This document shows, piece by piece, positions 1 to 7,919 of a stretch of 64,000 nucleotides of DNA (within the stretch, counting starts at the first letter, position 1; every line of letters starts with the position of its first letter). The translations under genes were made by a program, and so were the position numbers. Under the pieces are notes generated by a model. The model was not told the DNA's origin, did not search any database, and was given only the letters and a program-made list of their open reading frames with translations. Source of the stretch: Anaerolineales bacterium (GTDB lineage Bacteria; Chloroflexota; Anaerolineae; 4572-78; J111); the NCBI GenBank assembly GCA_015075405.1, contig JABTUK010000006.1, positions 372,001 to 436,000 on the forward strand, given 5' to 3'.

Positions 1-25
1 AGTTCCAAGATTTAAATTGACCAAA

Positions 26-83
26 ACGTGTTGCGTCTTGCGTGTTCCGTCTGCTTTACCTCACGCAAGACGTAAGACGCAAT
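26..83. repeat. Word hairpin, CGTGTTGCGT family
   Basis: Left arm 26-50 is tandem variants of GTGTTGCGTCTTGCGT and right arm 63-83 is its near reverse complement (about 4 mismatches in 21), with a short loop. The SDR gene fragment to its right loses homology where the right arm begins. The same word family recurs at about 17350, 36381 and 38519. Confidence 0.75.
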
Positions 84-327
84 CTGCCTGCACGGCCGCT
101 GCCAGATGCTCCACCTGGGCCGGGTCGGTCACATCAGCGGCAACGACCAGACTCCGCCGGCCCAACCCCCGAATCTGAGCCGCCGCCGCTTCAAGCTCGA
201 CCTGGCTGCGGGCGGTTACCGCCACATCGGCCCCGGCCTGAGCCAAAGCCAGGGCAATCGTTTGGCCGATGCCCCGGCCCGCGCCCGTCACCATCGCCCG
301 CCGGCCGGTTAAAATTGACTTGTCCAT
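61..327 (-). pseudogene. Truncated short-chain dehydrogenase (SDR) N-terminus
   Basis: The first ~78 residues read as the Rossmann start of an SDR: TGAGRGIG nucleotide-binding motif at about residues 15-22, then a VVAADVTDPAQVE segment as in 3-oxoacyl-ACP reductase-like members. Full SDRs are about 250 residues, but here homology stops at about position 93 and the last residues are encoded by the arm of a word hairpin. The catalytic Ser-Tyr-Lys part is absent and no continuation is visible between positions 1 and 26. I therefore call it a 3'-truncated remnant rather than a working enzyme. Confidence 0.8.
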
Positions 328-345
328 CTTCCTTGCTTCCGGTTT

Positions 346-1113
346 TTACTTCATCGCCGGGTCACACCCCGTTACCCCCCGGCCCGGCGACTGGCCGAAG
401 GTTCCGGTCCAAACAATCTCGCCGTTTTGGAAAAGCTGCATCGCTTTGTCGAAAGGCAGGGTTTCCGCGCCGCCCTCAAAGCGGGCAACCGGGTTTTCAC
501 GAATCAGCGCCAGCGAGCCGCCGGTATATTTGAACAACACATTATCTTGCCCCATCACAAAATCGCCCGCGTGCGGCCCCATCACATTACCCTCTTGCAG
601 CGAAATGATGAGGTTGTTAAGGCCGCCGTGCGAAGCGCAGGTAAAACTTTGGGCGTTATGCAGCACCAGCGGAATTTTGTTGAGCACATCATTAACCTTT
701 GGATTATTCACATCATAGGGCAGCGCCGGCGCTTCGACAACAGGCAGGCTATTGAGCAAGCTCTGTTCAATTTTTATTAAAGCCGCGTCGGCGGTGACCC
801 AAACCTGCTCAGCCGCGTCTGATTTAACCCGCAGCCACTTGCCGTCTTCCGTCCGGCCAATGACCGTCACCTTGCTGTTGGCCGGCACACTGCCGACGAC
901 GGCATAATTTGTGCCCGGCCCGCTGCGCAAATTGACATTGCTCAGCACCTCGGCCTTGATTTCAGCCGTATTGGCGGGCGACGCCTCGGCTGCGGTTGTT
1001 GCCGGGGCCGGAGCGGGGGTAGCATTGCTGCAAGCGTTGGCATAAAACAAAACCAGCAAAATGATAATGATAATTAAGGCCATCACAATCCCAATATTCT
1101 GTTTCTGTTTCAT
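346..1113 (-). CDS. Membrane-anchored SH3b-domain protein
   Basis: 255 residues. A short basic start is followed by one hydrophobic helix (about residues 8-28) ending at a Cys, so the protein is a membrane-anchored or lipoprotein-like surface protein. An Ala/Pro/Thr-rich spacer precedes a bacterial SH3 domain at about residues 52-115 (VNLRSGPGTNYAVVGSVPAN is the typical strand-turn motif). The C-terminal half (about 125-255) is not recognised; it ends in a Gly-rich segment with a Cys. SH3b domains usually bind cell-wall or protein ligands, but the target is unknown. A possible Shine-Dalgarno AGGAGG lies just upstream of the start on the minus strand. Confidence 0.75.
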   Translation of the reverse strand: MKQKQNIGIVMALIIIIILLVLFYANACSNATPAPAPATTAAEASPANTAEIKAEVLSNVNLRSGPGTNYAVVGSVPANSKVTVIGRTEDGKWLRVKSDAAEQVWVTADAALIKIEQSLLNSLPVVEAPALPYDVNNPKVNDVLNKIPLVLHNAQSFTCASHGGLNNLIISLQEGNVMGPHAGDFVMGQDNVLFKYTGGSLALIRENPVARFEGGAETLPFDKAMQLFQNGEIVWTGTFGQSPGRGVTGCDPAMK

Positions 1114-1469
1114 AGGGTCCTCCTGAAATAGCGTACTGATTTTTAGAAAAAGCTGAGGCTGAACGTGATTTCTATGAGTAAGGTTTTATAGGATGACGGC
1201 TAAGCGATTAACCGTTAAGGTTGAGTGGGTCCTGTTGCTCCTTTCTGAAGCTAATAAACTTCATCTGGTTTTAAGAGGCTGTCTGAAAAGTAACTCTGCA
1301 TCCCTGTTCATAGCTACCTCGGTTCGGAATTAGCTCGAAAATCACCCTTCGATACGGTCTTCGGCCTACTCAGATGATTTTCGGCTATTTATCGCATCCT
1401 GAGTAGACCAAGCGAAGCGCAGGTCGTATCGAAGGGTGCGATTTAGAAAACCCGAATTCAGGTTAACCG
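1114..1469. repeat. Intergenic region with nested palindrome
   Basis: No gene is seen here. Arms ACCCTTCGATACG (about 1344-1356) and CGTATCGAAGGGT (about 1424-1436) are perfect inverted repeats, with an inner pair CTACTCAG / CTGAGTAG. A GAGGCTGTCTGAAAAGTAA string at about 1277-1295 resembles the ends of some insertion sequences, but no second end was found. Confidence 0.5.
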
Positions 1470-2048
1470 TTACGTTTGTTCCAAGAAATTTTTTAAGATC
1501 TGTTTGCCCACCGGCGTGCCGATGGACTCCGGATGCACCTGAATGCCATAAATGGGATAGGTTTTGTGTTGGACGCCCATGATAATTCCATCCTGAGTGG
1601 CCGCCGTTATCTCCAGACAGGCCGGCAAGGTTTCGCGCTCGCCGATGAGGGAGTGATAGCGCATGCCTTCGAAGGCATGGCTGACGCCCTTAAAAATCCC
1701 CTGGCCGTTATGATAAACGAGGCTAGGCTTGCCGTGCATCACCTGGGGCGCTCTGATAACTCGCCCGCCAAAGGCATGAATAATGCCCTGGTGTCCCAAA
1801 CAGACACCCAAAATTGGCGTGGTGGGTCCCAGCTCTAAAATGACCCGTTTACAAATTCCAAAATAAGCAGGATTCTCAGGGTTCCCCGGACCCGGCGAGA
1901 TGATAATTCGGTCTGGCGCAAGGGCCTTAAATTCTTCAAACGTTTTCTCATCATTACGGACGACCACAGCTTTTCCTGAAATCTCACCGATAAACTGATA
2001 GAGGTTATAGGTAAAAGAGTCATAATTATCGAGAATAACCACCTTCAT
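1470..2048 (-). CDS. pabA: Aminodeoxychorismate/anthranilate synthase glutamine amidotransferase subunit
   Basis: 192 residues, full length for PabA/TrpG. It is a class I glutamine amidotransferase: the nucleophile Cys is in GVCLGHQG (about residues 80-87), the oxyanion region is ISPGPGNPENP (about 50-60), and the catalytic His-Glu is in QVHPES near the C-terminus. It supplies ammonia from glutamine to the synthase subunit encoded immediately upstream in transcription; the two genes overlap by 4 bp (ATGA type), indicating translational coupling. The neighbouring PabB-type motif and the aminotransferase class IV gene point to p-aminobenzoate for folate rather than tryptophan, although amphibolic use with anthranilate synthase cannot be excluded. 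Confidence 0.9.
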   Translation of the reverse strand: MKVVILDNYDSFTYNLYQFIGEISGKAVVVRNDEKTFEEFKALAPDRIIISPGPGNPENPAYFGICKRVILELGPTTPILGVCLGHQGIIHAFGGRVIRAPQVMHGKPSLVYHNGQGIFKGVSHAFEGMRYHSLIGERETLPACLEITAATQDGIIMGVQHKTYPIYGIQVHPESIGTPVGKQILKNFLEQT

Positions 2049-3505
2049 CTATTCACCGCTTGACAATTCCTTAGCGCCCGAATAAGCGCCTTGGCTTTAG
2101 CCAATGTTTCCAGATATTCGTCCTGGGGGTCTGAATCGGCCACCACCGCGCCGCCGACCTGGAAATAGGCTTTCCCGTCCTTTAAGATGATTGTCCTGAT
2201 CACAATATTGAGGTCCATGCTGCCTGAAAAATCGAGATAGCCGATGGAACCAGAGTAAATGCCTCGTTTGACCGGCTCTAAGGCGTCAATGATGGACATG
2301 GCTTCAATTTTTGGCGCTCCGGTCATGGACCCGCCCGGAAAGCAAGCCTGGATTAAGTCGAAGCCATCGCGCCCCGGCTCTAATTTGCCGATGATGGTCG
2401 AAACCATTTGAAAAACGGTGGCGTATTTTTCGATAATCATTAACTCGGCTACCTGAACTGTGCCAAATTGACACACCCGCCCCAAATCATTTCTGACCAG
2501 GTCAACAATCATCATGTTTTCGGCCCGGTCTTTGATACTTGCCGAAAGTTCTTGACAAAGCCTTTCATCTTCCCGTTCGTTTTTGCCTCTGGGGCGAGTC
2601 CCCTTGATGGGTCTGCTCTCGGCCCAGCCATCATGACCGAGGCGGAGGAACCTTTCGGGGGTGGCCGAAACAACTTTGACTTCGGGAAAATTGAGAAAAC
2701 TGGCAAACGGGGCCGGATTAATCCGCCGGAGTTCGCGGTACAATTCAAAAGGCTCGCCGGCGAAATCGGTTTCCAGGCGATGGGTTGGACAAACTTCAAA
2801 GATGTCGCCGGCAAAGATGTGCTCTTTGGCCTGGCTGACCACCGCCTGGTATTCTGCTGCGCTGAACATCGAGCGGATTTCCAACGCTTCGTTTTCTGTC
2901 TCGTTCTTGTCGGCCAGGTTGCCATAAGACCAATTTTCCCGCTCTAACTGCTTCATCCTAGCTCTGACAGTTTCAAAAGCTTGTTGGGCCTTTTCTCTGG
3001 CTACAGGGAGGTCGTTGTCGAAGCCGACAGCGGAGACGTAGAGTTTTTTTAGCAAGTGGTCATAAATGATAACCGTATCCACCAGCATAAAGTAACAGTC
3101 GGGCAGCCCTAAATCGTCAACCCCGCGATAGGGCAGCTTTTCAATAAAATAACAAAGCTCGTAGCCGAAGTAGCCGACTGCGCCGCCCAGAAAGGGGATA
3201 GGCGTTTCGTAGTAATTTGATGGCTCAATTTTGTGGCGAGACATCACCTGCTTTAATTCGGTAAATGGATTGCCCGTAATCTGGGTCACTTCTCCATTGT
3301 GCTCGATACTGATTTGATTGCCTTTTGACTTAAAGACTAAAAAGGGCTTTCCCCCCGTAAATGAGAACCGGCCCAGCTTTTTTTCATCCATGCCGCTGTC
3401 CAGGAGAAAACTGTATTCATCGTTCTCGAAAATTTTAAAGTAATCAATCAAGCTGAGCGGCGAGTTGATTTCTTGAAAAATATGAGCGCATTTCAAAGCG
3501 TCCAT
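2045..3505 (-). CDS. pabB: Aminodeoxychorismate synthase component I
   Basis: 486 residues, chorismate-binding enzyme of the TrpE/PabB family. The C-terminal catalytic half contains SRPIKGTRPRG, where the Lys of PIKGT is the hallmark of aminodeoxychorismate synthase (anthranilate synthases usually have PIAGT). It also has DRAENMMIVDLVRNDLGRVC and the FPGGSMTGAPK signature. It converts chorismate to 4-amino-4-deoxychorismate with ammonia from PabA, in the cytosol. It lies 4 bp downstream of the class IV aminotransferase gene and overlaps pabA, so the three form one pABA operon. Confidence 0.92.
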   Translation of the reverse strand: MDALKCAHIFQEINSPLSLIDYFKIFENDEYSFLLDSGMDEKKLGRFSFTGGKPFLVFKSKGNQISIEHNGEVTQITGNPFTELKQVMSRHKIEPSNYYETPIPFLGGAVGYFGYELCYFIEKLPYRGVDDLGLPDCYFMLVDTVIIYDHLLKKLYVSAVGFDNDLPVAREKAQQAFETVRARMKQLERENWSYGNLADKNETENEALEIRSMFSAAEYQAVVSQAKEHIFAGDIFEVCPTHRLETDFAGEPFELYRELRRINPAPFASFLNFPEVKVVSATPERFLRLGHDGWAESRPIKGTRPRGKNEREDERLCQELSASIKDRAENMMIVDLVRNDLGRVCQFGTVQVAELMIIEKYATVFQMVSTIIGKLEPGRDGFDLIQACFPGGSMTGAPKIEAMSIIDALEPVKRGIYSGSIGYLDFSGSMDLNIVIRTIILKDGKAYFQVGGAVVADSDPQDEYLETLAKAKALIRALRNCQAVNR

Positions 3506-3509
3506 CCCC

Positions 3510-4376
3510 TCACCTCTCCGAGCGGGCGAGGGCTTGAAACAAAGCGTGAAGCTGGCGGGTCAGCGCGCCCGGTTGACCGTTGCCAACCACCCGGCCATCA
3601 ATGTTGACCACCGGCATCAGCTCCATGATGGTGTTGGTGATAAAACATTCATCCGAAGTATATATGTCATACCGGGTTAATTGAGTTTCTTGAACGTTAA
3701 GCTGCAACTCTTTTTGGGCCAACTCTATCACTGTCTGGCGGGTAATTCCTTCCAGGCAGCCGCACGCGAGCGAAGGCGTCATGATATTTCCACTCTTGAC
3801 GATAAAGACATTGCTGACAGTCCCTTCGGCCAGGTATCCCTCATTGTTTAACAAAAACCCTTCCAGCAGCCCGCGCTGGTTGAGTTCAATTTTGGCTAAA
3901 ATATTATTTTGATAATTACAGCTTTTGATCTGCGGACTCAATGACTCGTGGCTCATTTTTCTCACGCTGACAATCATGGTCTCGATGCCGGCGGCATAAC
4001 TTTCAGGGGGATACTCGGGCACTTCTTTGACAATGATTGACAACGTTGGTTCTTTACAAAAATCGGGATTAATGCCCCTTTCGCCCACGCCACGCGATAC
4101 GGTAATCCTCAGATAAGCATCCTGGAGAGAACTTTTTTTCAGAGCTTGGTAAGCCAAATCTGTTAGCTCGGCCTTTGGCGCAGGGATGGTTAACATCATA
4201 TATTTGGCCGAGTTAAACAAGCGCTGCAGGTGTTCTTCGAGTTTAAAGATTACCCCGCCATAAGAACGCAGGGTTTCAAAAATTCCATCCCCCAACAGGT
4301 AGCCATGATCAAAAATGGAAACTTTCGCCTCCTCTTTTGAAACAAATTGACCGTTCAGGTATACAATAGTTCCCAT
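3510..4376 (-). CDS. pabC: Aminotransferase class IV, probable aminodeoxychorismate lyase
   Basis: 288 residues, PLP fold type IV. The start has YLNGQFV and DHGYLLGDGIFETLRSY, typical of PabC/BCAT/D-amino-acid transaminases. The PLP-binding Lys is in QIKSCNYQNN (about residue 148), and LAEGTVSNVF and SLACGCLEGITR line the cofactor site. As first gene of the pabC-pabB-pabA operon it most likely releases pyruvate from aminodeoxychorismate to give p-aminobenzoate. Branched-chain or D-amino-acid transaminase activity is the sequence-level alternative; context decides for PabC. Confidence 0.82.
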   Translation of the reverse strand: MGTIVYLNGQFVSKEEAKVSIFDHGYLLGDGIFETLRSYGGVIFKLEEHLQRLFNSAKYMMLTIPAPKAELTDLAYQALKKSSLQDAYLRITVSRGVGERGINPDFCKEPTLSIIVKEVPEYPPESYAAGIETMIVSVRKMSHESLSPQIKSCNYQNNILAKIELNQRGLLEGFLLNNEGYLAEGTVSNVFIVKSGNIMTPSLACGCLEGITRQTVIELAQKELQLNVQETQLTRYDIYTSDECFITNTIMELMPVVNIDGRVVGNGQPGALTRQLHALFQALARSER

Positions 4377-4390
4377 AATTTCTTTTTAAT

Positions 4391-4416
4391 AGAGATTGGA
4401 GATTAGAGATTGGAGA
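4391..4416. repeat. Word array, GGAGATTAGAGATT family
   Basis: Tandem variants of GAGATTGGAGATTAGAGATT just upstream of pabC. No full complementary arm is present, only a short TTAATCTC to the right. The same word occurs at about 19491-19505 and forms a complete hairpin at 27703-27769. Confidence 0.65.
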
Positions 4417-4429
4417 TAATTTTAATCTC

Positions 4430-4550
4430 GTTACTACTCCGTTCATGTCATCCTTCGACCTGGCTCAGGGGAGCCTTCGCTCAGAGCAGGTTTCGAGACC
4501 GAAGAGCTTGCCTTGAGCTTGTCGAATGGATGACATGGCTGAGCAGTTAC
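4430..4550. mobile_element. MITE-like element, GTAACTGCTCAGCCATGTCAT ends (copy 1)
   Basis: Imperfect terminal inverted repeats: left GTTACTACTCCGTTCATGTC, right (reverse complement) GTAACTGCTCAGCCATGTC. The interior holds CCTTCGACCTGGCTCAGG and its partner GAGCTTGTCGAA. No transposase gene is inside, and no target duplication is visible here. Copies at 38381-38494 and 62873-63018 have the same ends plus perfect 8-bp duplications. Confidence 0.75.
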
Positions 4551-4895
4551 GGTTGGGTAAATAAGGGTAATGGCGGGGTGCTTGCATGGCAGCATCGAGG
4601 ACGAAGGAGCCGCGCGGGTTAATATAGTTAACCGCAAAACGGTGAGGCGATTGTAGCATTAGGCTATAGGGATGTCAAATCAATTTTGACAGGTCAAGTA
4701 GGGCAATCGCCTACTAACCTTTGGGAGCTACAGGCATGAGGCTAAAACCGTCGTGCTAAGAGAGCGAAGTCCTGATGGGCTGGATTTTTAGCTCGGAGAG
4801 CTTTGCCCTTTCAGTGCGGTGGCTTCAGCCCCGCACATTGGCTCACCTTAAACAAAGTATGCAATTGGCCTACCCCTACAAGTGATCAAACTTCA
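4551..4895. other. Gene-free stretch before the restriction remnant
   Basis: No convincing coding sequence. The stretch 4725-4840 holds small inverted segments (for example GGTGGCTTCAGCCCCGC) but no RNA family I recognise. Confidence 0.4.
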
Positions 4896-4924
4896 TTGAA
4901 TCCTGCCTGATCTTATGTTATAAT
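4896..4924 (+). promoter_or_regulatory. Sigma-70-type promoter
   Basis: TTGAAT (4896-4901) and TATAAT (4919-4924) separated by exactly 17 bp, 28 bp upstream of the ATG at 4953, which has GGAG 8 bp before it. It would drive the type IIG remnant and the toxin-antitoxin genes behind it. Confidence 0.75.
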
Positions 4925-4952
4925 CGTACTCATCCCCCACCGGAGACTCGCC

Positions 4953-5221
4953 ATGTCCAAACATCAAGTCAAAGAGACCCTTGCCGCACGGTTGACTTCA
5001 CCAACCTGGCGGAGGTCAAGCAGCACGACGAGCTGGTGCGGCTGGTGGAACACATGCTGGCCCTGCACCAAAAGATGGCGGCGGCGGGCAACCCGGCGGA
5101 TAAGCAGATGTACCAGCGCCAGATTACCATGACAGATCGAGCGATTGATCGGCTGGTGTATGGGTTGTATAATCTCGGCGAGGAAGAGATCAAGATTGTG
5201 GAGGGAGAAAATGGATCTTGA
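4953..5221 (+). pseudogene. Remnant of a type IIG (Eco57I-like) restriction-modification enzyme
   Basis: An ATG with a good ribosome site opens a short reading frame (MSKHQVKETLAAR) that goes out of frame. The +1-shifted frame from about 4990 then reads TVDFTNLAEVKQHDELVRLV and continues LVYGLYNLGEEEIKIVEG to the stop at 5221. That tail matches the C-terminal helical end of Eco57I/TaqI-type restriction-methylation proteins as I remember them (VDF.N..E...HD.LV.LV..ML and YGLT.EEI.IVEG). The whole nuclease-methylase body (about 900 residues) is missing, so this looks like an internal deletion plus frameshift that kept the promoter and tail. The tail overlaps the start of the next gene by 11 bp. 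Confidence 0.7.
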
Positions 5222-5543
5222 CCTTATCCAGCAGTTGGTGCAACAGCGGGGTTATCGCCTGACGGCTCATGCTTCTATCGAGGCCACAAAAGATGGTATT
5301 AGCCCCGCCGATATTCGATATGTCATCTTTCATGGCAAGATTATTGAGGAGTATCCTGAACGGGAGTATTCCGACCTTGAAACCTGTTTGATTTACGGAG
5401 TGCTTCCTGATAAAATACCTCTTCATGTTGTTATTGACGTGGTTCATCAAGAGGCGGTTGTTGTTGTAACAGCTTACATACCTGATCGAGATAAATGGCT
5501 TGCTTCACAGGCTCGACGGCACAAACGAGGTAAAAAGAAATGA
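5211..5543 (+). CDS. DUF4258 family protein, probable toxin
   Basis: 110 residues from the ATG at 5211, which sits 4 bp behind GGGAG inside the tail of the restriction remnant; a longer in-frame start at 5145 is unlikely. The pattern H(A)SIEATKDGISPADIRYVI...IIEEYPE...CLIYG...LHVVID...VVVVTAYIPD is that of DUF4258, a small basic fold related to RelE/BrnT-like toxins. The C-terminus is Lys/Arg-rich. It overlaps the next gene by 4 bp, as in toxin-antitoxin operons. Toxicity is inferred from family and pairing. Confidence 0.8.
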   Translation: MDLDLIQQLVQQRGYRLTAHASIEATKDGISPADIRYVIFHGKIIEEYPEREYSDLETCLIYGVLPDKIPLHVVIDVVHQEAVVVVTAYIPDRDKWLASQARRHKRGKKK

Positions 5544-5833
5544 GATGTCCAAAGTGTCATCAGGGAGAATTGTATCCGGGCTTCACAGCTCTAACTTACA
5601 ATCGTGAAGGCTCGATGATACAGGTTCGAGTCGAAGGCATCCCCGCTGAAATTTGTTCAGCTTGTGGGGAAGCTTATCTCAGTGAAGAGGTGGCCCAGCA
5701 AATCTTTGATCTGGTAGACCCTTTATTGGAGGTGGGTAAAACGCTTCGTGAAACTATTCTGCCCCCTCCTCAGATCAACATATATTTTCCTCCTCTGGCT
5801 CAAGCGCACTTCAAGCAGGTGATTGCTGCCTAG
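5540..5833 (+). CDS. YgiT-type zinc-finger protein, probable antitoxin
   Basis: 97 residues. Two CxxC pairs, CPKC (residues 3-6) and CSAC (about 38-41), form the zinc finger of the MqsA/YgiT N-terminal type, followed by GEAYLSEEVAQQIFDLVDPL. The helix-turn-helix half of full MqsA is absent, so it resembles the short YgiT partners usually found behind DUF4258 genes. ATGA overlap with the upstream gene supports a coupled toxin-antitoxin pair. Confidence 0.82.
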   Translation: MRCPKCHQGELYPGFTALTYNREGSMIQVRVEGIPAEICSACGEAYLSEEVAQQIFDLVDPLLEVGKTLRETILPPPQINIYFPPLAQAHFKQVIAA

Positions 5834-5836
5834 ATC

Positions 5837-6622
5837 ATGCCCCCTCAACATAGTCCCTTGATTGAACAAAGCGCCTGGTGGCTTCTGCCTTACCTGGCGC
5901 TGATGCTGGTCATGCTCCACGCCATGATGGAGTTCACCGTCAGCCTGCTAGTCAAACGGTCTTCCCATCGCCGGCCCATTTCTGGCGACGAACTCCGGCA
6001 GCGGCTGCTGGCCTTGAACGGGGCTGACCTGCCCTACCCGCTGGTCGAGGGCCGGGATTGCGATTTGGAAATGGAGTGGTCGCACCAAGACACCCGGCGC
6101 AGCCGCTTCGCTATTTCGCGGCAGGCCAGTTCCACCCGCCTGCGTTTCCTGCTCGACGAGCAGCGCCACGAACTGCGTATGCACCAGGTAGACAGCGGCT
6201 CCAGCTTTTTTGTGGGCTTGCAGGGCTGGCTGCCCCGGTTGCAAGGCTCCGCCGGTTTCGGGGCCGGCCCCCCCGGCGAGTCTCTGACCAAAGAGATCAG
6301 CCGGGTGGCTCAGCGCGGCGGTTGGACGGTGCGCCCGGTGCTGTGGTGGTTCCAGACCACCCACGCCGGCGTCAATTTTTTGCGGACGATCACCCCGGCC
6401 CCTCTGCGGAATTGGCCGGCCCGCCGTTTTTGGGGCTGGCTCTACCCCTTGAGTTTTTTTGGTGGCATAGCCTACCTGGTCGCTATCATGGGGGGACTGG
6501 ATTGGCGCAACGGGCTAATCCTGGCCGGCGTCTCGGCGGGCTGGTGGGGCATTTGGGGTTTTCTGGTCTGGATGCTGCTGGGCTTTCCAGCCTTTTGGCG
6601 GTCGAGACGCGCCAGAAAATAA
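5837..6622 (+). CDS. Membrane protein of unknown function
   Basis: 261 residues. A hydrophobic helix at about 14-38 precedes a soluble middle part (about 45-195) with many charged and aromatic residues, including LRFLLDEQRHELRMHQ. Two further hydrophobic helices follow at about 205-225 and 230-253, and the end is basic (WRSRRARK). No family recognised. It starts 4 bp after the antitoxin stop, so it may be co-transcribed with the toxin-antitoxin pair, but I see no functional link. Confidence 0.6.
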   Translation: MPPQHSPLIEQSAWWLLPYLALMLVMLHAMMEFTVSLLVKRSSHRRPISGDELRQRLLALNGADLPYPLVEGRDCDLEMEWSHQDTRRSRFAISRQASSTRLRFLLDEQRHELRMHQVDSGSSFFVGLQGWLPRLQGSAGFGAGPPGESLTKEISRVAQRGGWTVRPVLWWFQTTHAGVNFLRTITPAPLRNWPARRFWGWLYPLSFFGGIAYLVAIMGGLDWRNGLILAGVSAGWWGIWGFLVWMLLGFPAFWRSRRARK

Positions 6623-6630
6623 TGATCCAC

Positions 6631-6700
6631 TTTACGATTTACGATTTTGGATTTACGATTAGCAAATCCAATCGTAAATCGTAAATCTGAAATCGTAAAT
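6631..6700. repeat. Word hairpin, TTTACGATT family
   Basis: Left arm 6631-6660 is TTTACGATT repeated with variations; right arm 6664-6700 is built of AATCGTAAA repeats. It lies between the membrane protein and mtlD and ends 14 bp before the mtlD start. Confidence 0.8.
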
Positions 6701-6713
6701 TAGGATTTAATCA

Positions 6714-7874
6714 ATGAAACAAGCAGTCATGTTTGGGGCCGGCAATATTGGCCGGGGGTTTTTGGGCCAGCTTTTCAGCGAGTCAGGGTATCAGGTCAAC
6801 TTTGTGGATGTGGATCAACCCCTCCTGGACGCCTTCAATCAACAAGGCCGTTACACCATCCGGCTCGTCACCAATGAGTCCAGCGCCGATGTTACCGTTG
6901 GCCCGGTGCGCGGTCTGCCAGCGAGCGACCGGGAGGCGGTGGCCGGGGTCATCGCCGAGGCCGAAATTGGGGCCACCGCCGTCGGGGCCGGGGCGCTCAA
7001 GCACGTCGCGCCGGTGGTTGCGGCGGGCATTGTGCGCCGGGCAGAGCAGGACGTCACCACGCCGTTTAATCTCATCATTTGTGAAAATCTCAAGCATGCC
7101 GCTCACTTATTTCGAGACATGGTCGAAAATGAACTTCCCTCGGATTACCACGCCTACCTGGACGGCCATATTGGTTTTGTGGACACGGTCATTGCGCGCA
7201 TGGTCCCCCCCCTGCCGCCGCAACTGCGAGCGCAAGACCCCAGCCTGATTGTGGTCGAGCCGTACAAGGAACTGCCGGTTGACGCGGCCGGCTTTGTCGG
7301 CCCGCCCCCGGCGATTGTGGGCATGCAGCCGGTCACGCCCTTTGCTTTTTATACCGAACGGAAATTATACATGCACAATGCCGGGCACGCGGTGTTAGGC
7401 TACCTGGGCTATCAACGGGGCTATGAATATGGCTATGAAGCCTTGCAGGATACAGCCATTGCTGCTGCCGTGCGTGGGGCGATGCAGGAATCGCAGCAGG
7501 CGTTGGAGCAAAAATATGGCCTGGCTCGGGGGGCCATTACGCCTTATCTTGAGGATGCCTTAGCCCGGTTTCACAACCGGGCCTTGGGGGATACCATTTT
7601 TCGCCTGAGCCGCGACCCTATCCGCAAGCTGGCCCCTAACGACCGGCTCATCGGGGCGGCGCTTACGGCGCTGGAGCAGGGCGTCCAGCCGGTCAACCTG
7701 GTTCGAGGCATCGCGGCGGCCCTGCGTTTCGACCCGCCGGAAGACCCCATCGCCCTGCAACTGCAAGATCAACTCCAGCGCACCGGCCTGGAAGCCGTGC
7801 TGAAAAGTGTGTGCGGCCTTGCGCCGGATTCACCGTTGGCCGAGATGATTAAACAGCAGTTCCGTGATGCGTGA
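6714..7874 (+). CDS. mtlD: Mannitol-1-phosphate 5-dehydrogenase family protein
   Basis: 386 residues, full length for MtlD. The N-terminal NAD-binding motif is VMFGAGNIGRGFLGQL (residues 5-20). The C-terminal catalytic domain contains KLYMHNAGHAVLGYLGY, with the Lys-Asn-His arrangement of polyol-specific long-chain dehydrogenases. It would interconvert mannitol 1-phosphate (or a related hexitol phosphate) and fructose 6-phosphate with NAD in the cytosol. No PTS gene is adjacent, so the source of the sugar phosphate is unknown. Its stop codon lies inside the arm of a word hairpin that it shares with the convergent sulfurtransferase gene. Confidence 0.88.
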   Translation: MKQAVMFGAGNIGRGFLGQLFSESGYQVNFVDVDQPLLDAFNQQGRYTIRLVTNESSADVTVGPVRGLPASDREAVAGVIAEAEIGATAVGAGALKHVAPVVAAGIVRRAEQDVTTPFNLIICENLKHAAHLFRDMVENELPSDYHAYLDGHIGFVDTVIARMVPPLPPQLRAQDPSLIVVEPYKELPVDAAGFVGPPPAIVGMQPVTPFAFYTERKLYMHNAGHAVLGYLGYQRGYEYGYEALQDTAIAAAVRGAMQESQQALEQKYGLARGAITPYLEDALARFHNRALGDTIFRLSRDPIRKLAPNDRLIGAALTALEQGVQPVNLVRGIAAALRFDPPEDPIALQLQDQLQRTGLEAVLKSVCGLAPDSPLAEMIKQQFRDA

Positions 7875-7919
7875 TGCGTGATGATTTCAAACAAAAATCC
7901 TCACGTATCACGCATCACA
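7864..7919. repeat. Word hairpin shared by two convergent gene ends
   Basis: Left arm 7864-7881 and right arm 7901-7918 are inverted copies of GTGATGCGTGATGCGTGA with 1 mismatch in 18. The TGA of mtlD (7872-7874) and the stop of the sulfurtransferase gene (7901-7903, minus) both lie in the arms, so it could also act as a bidirectional transcription end, although no U-tract is present. Confidence 0.8.

Noticed and set aside
42..533. Long plus-strand open frame rich in Pro/Arg
   Set aside because: It is the shadow of the SDR fragment and the SH3 protein on the other strand, crosses a hairpin repeat and has no ribosome site.
4430..4550. 8-bp target duplication at the first GTAA-ended element
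   Set aside because: Flanks (TTAATCTC and GGTTGGGT) do not match, unlike the other two copies.
4410..4659. Small open frames on both strands
   Set aside because: They lie within the GTAA-ended element and its flank; composition reflects inverted repeats, not protein.
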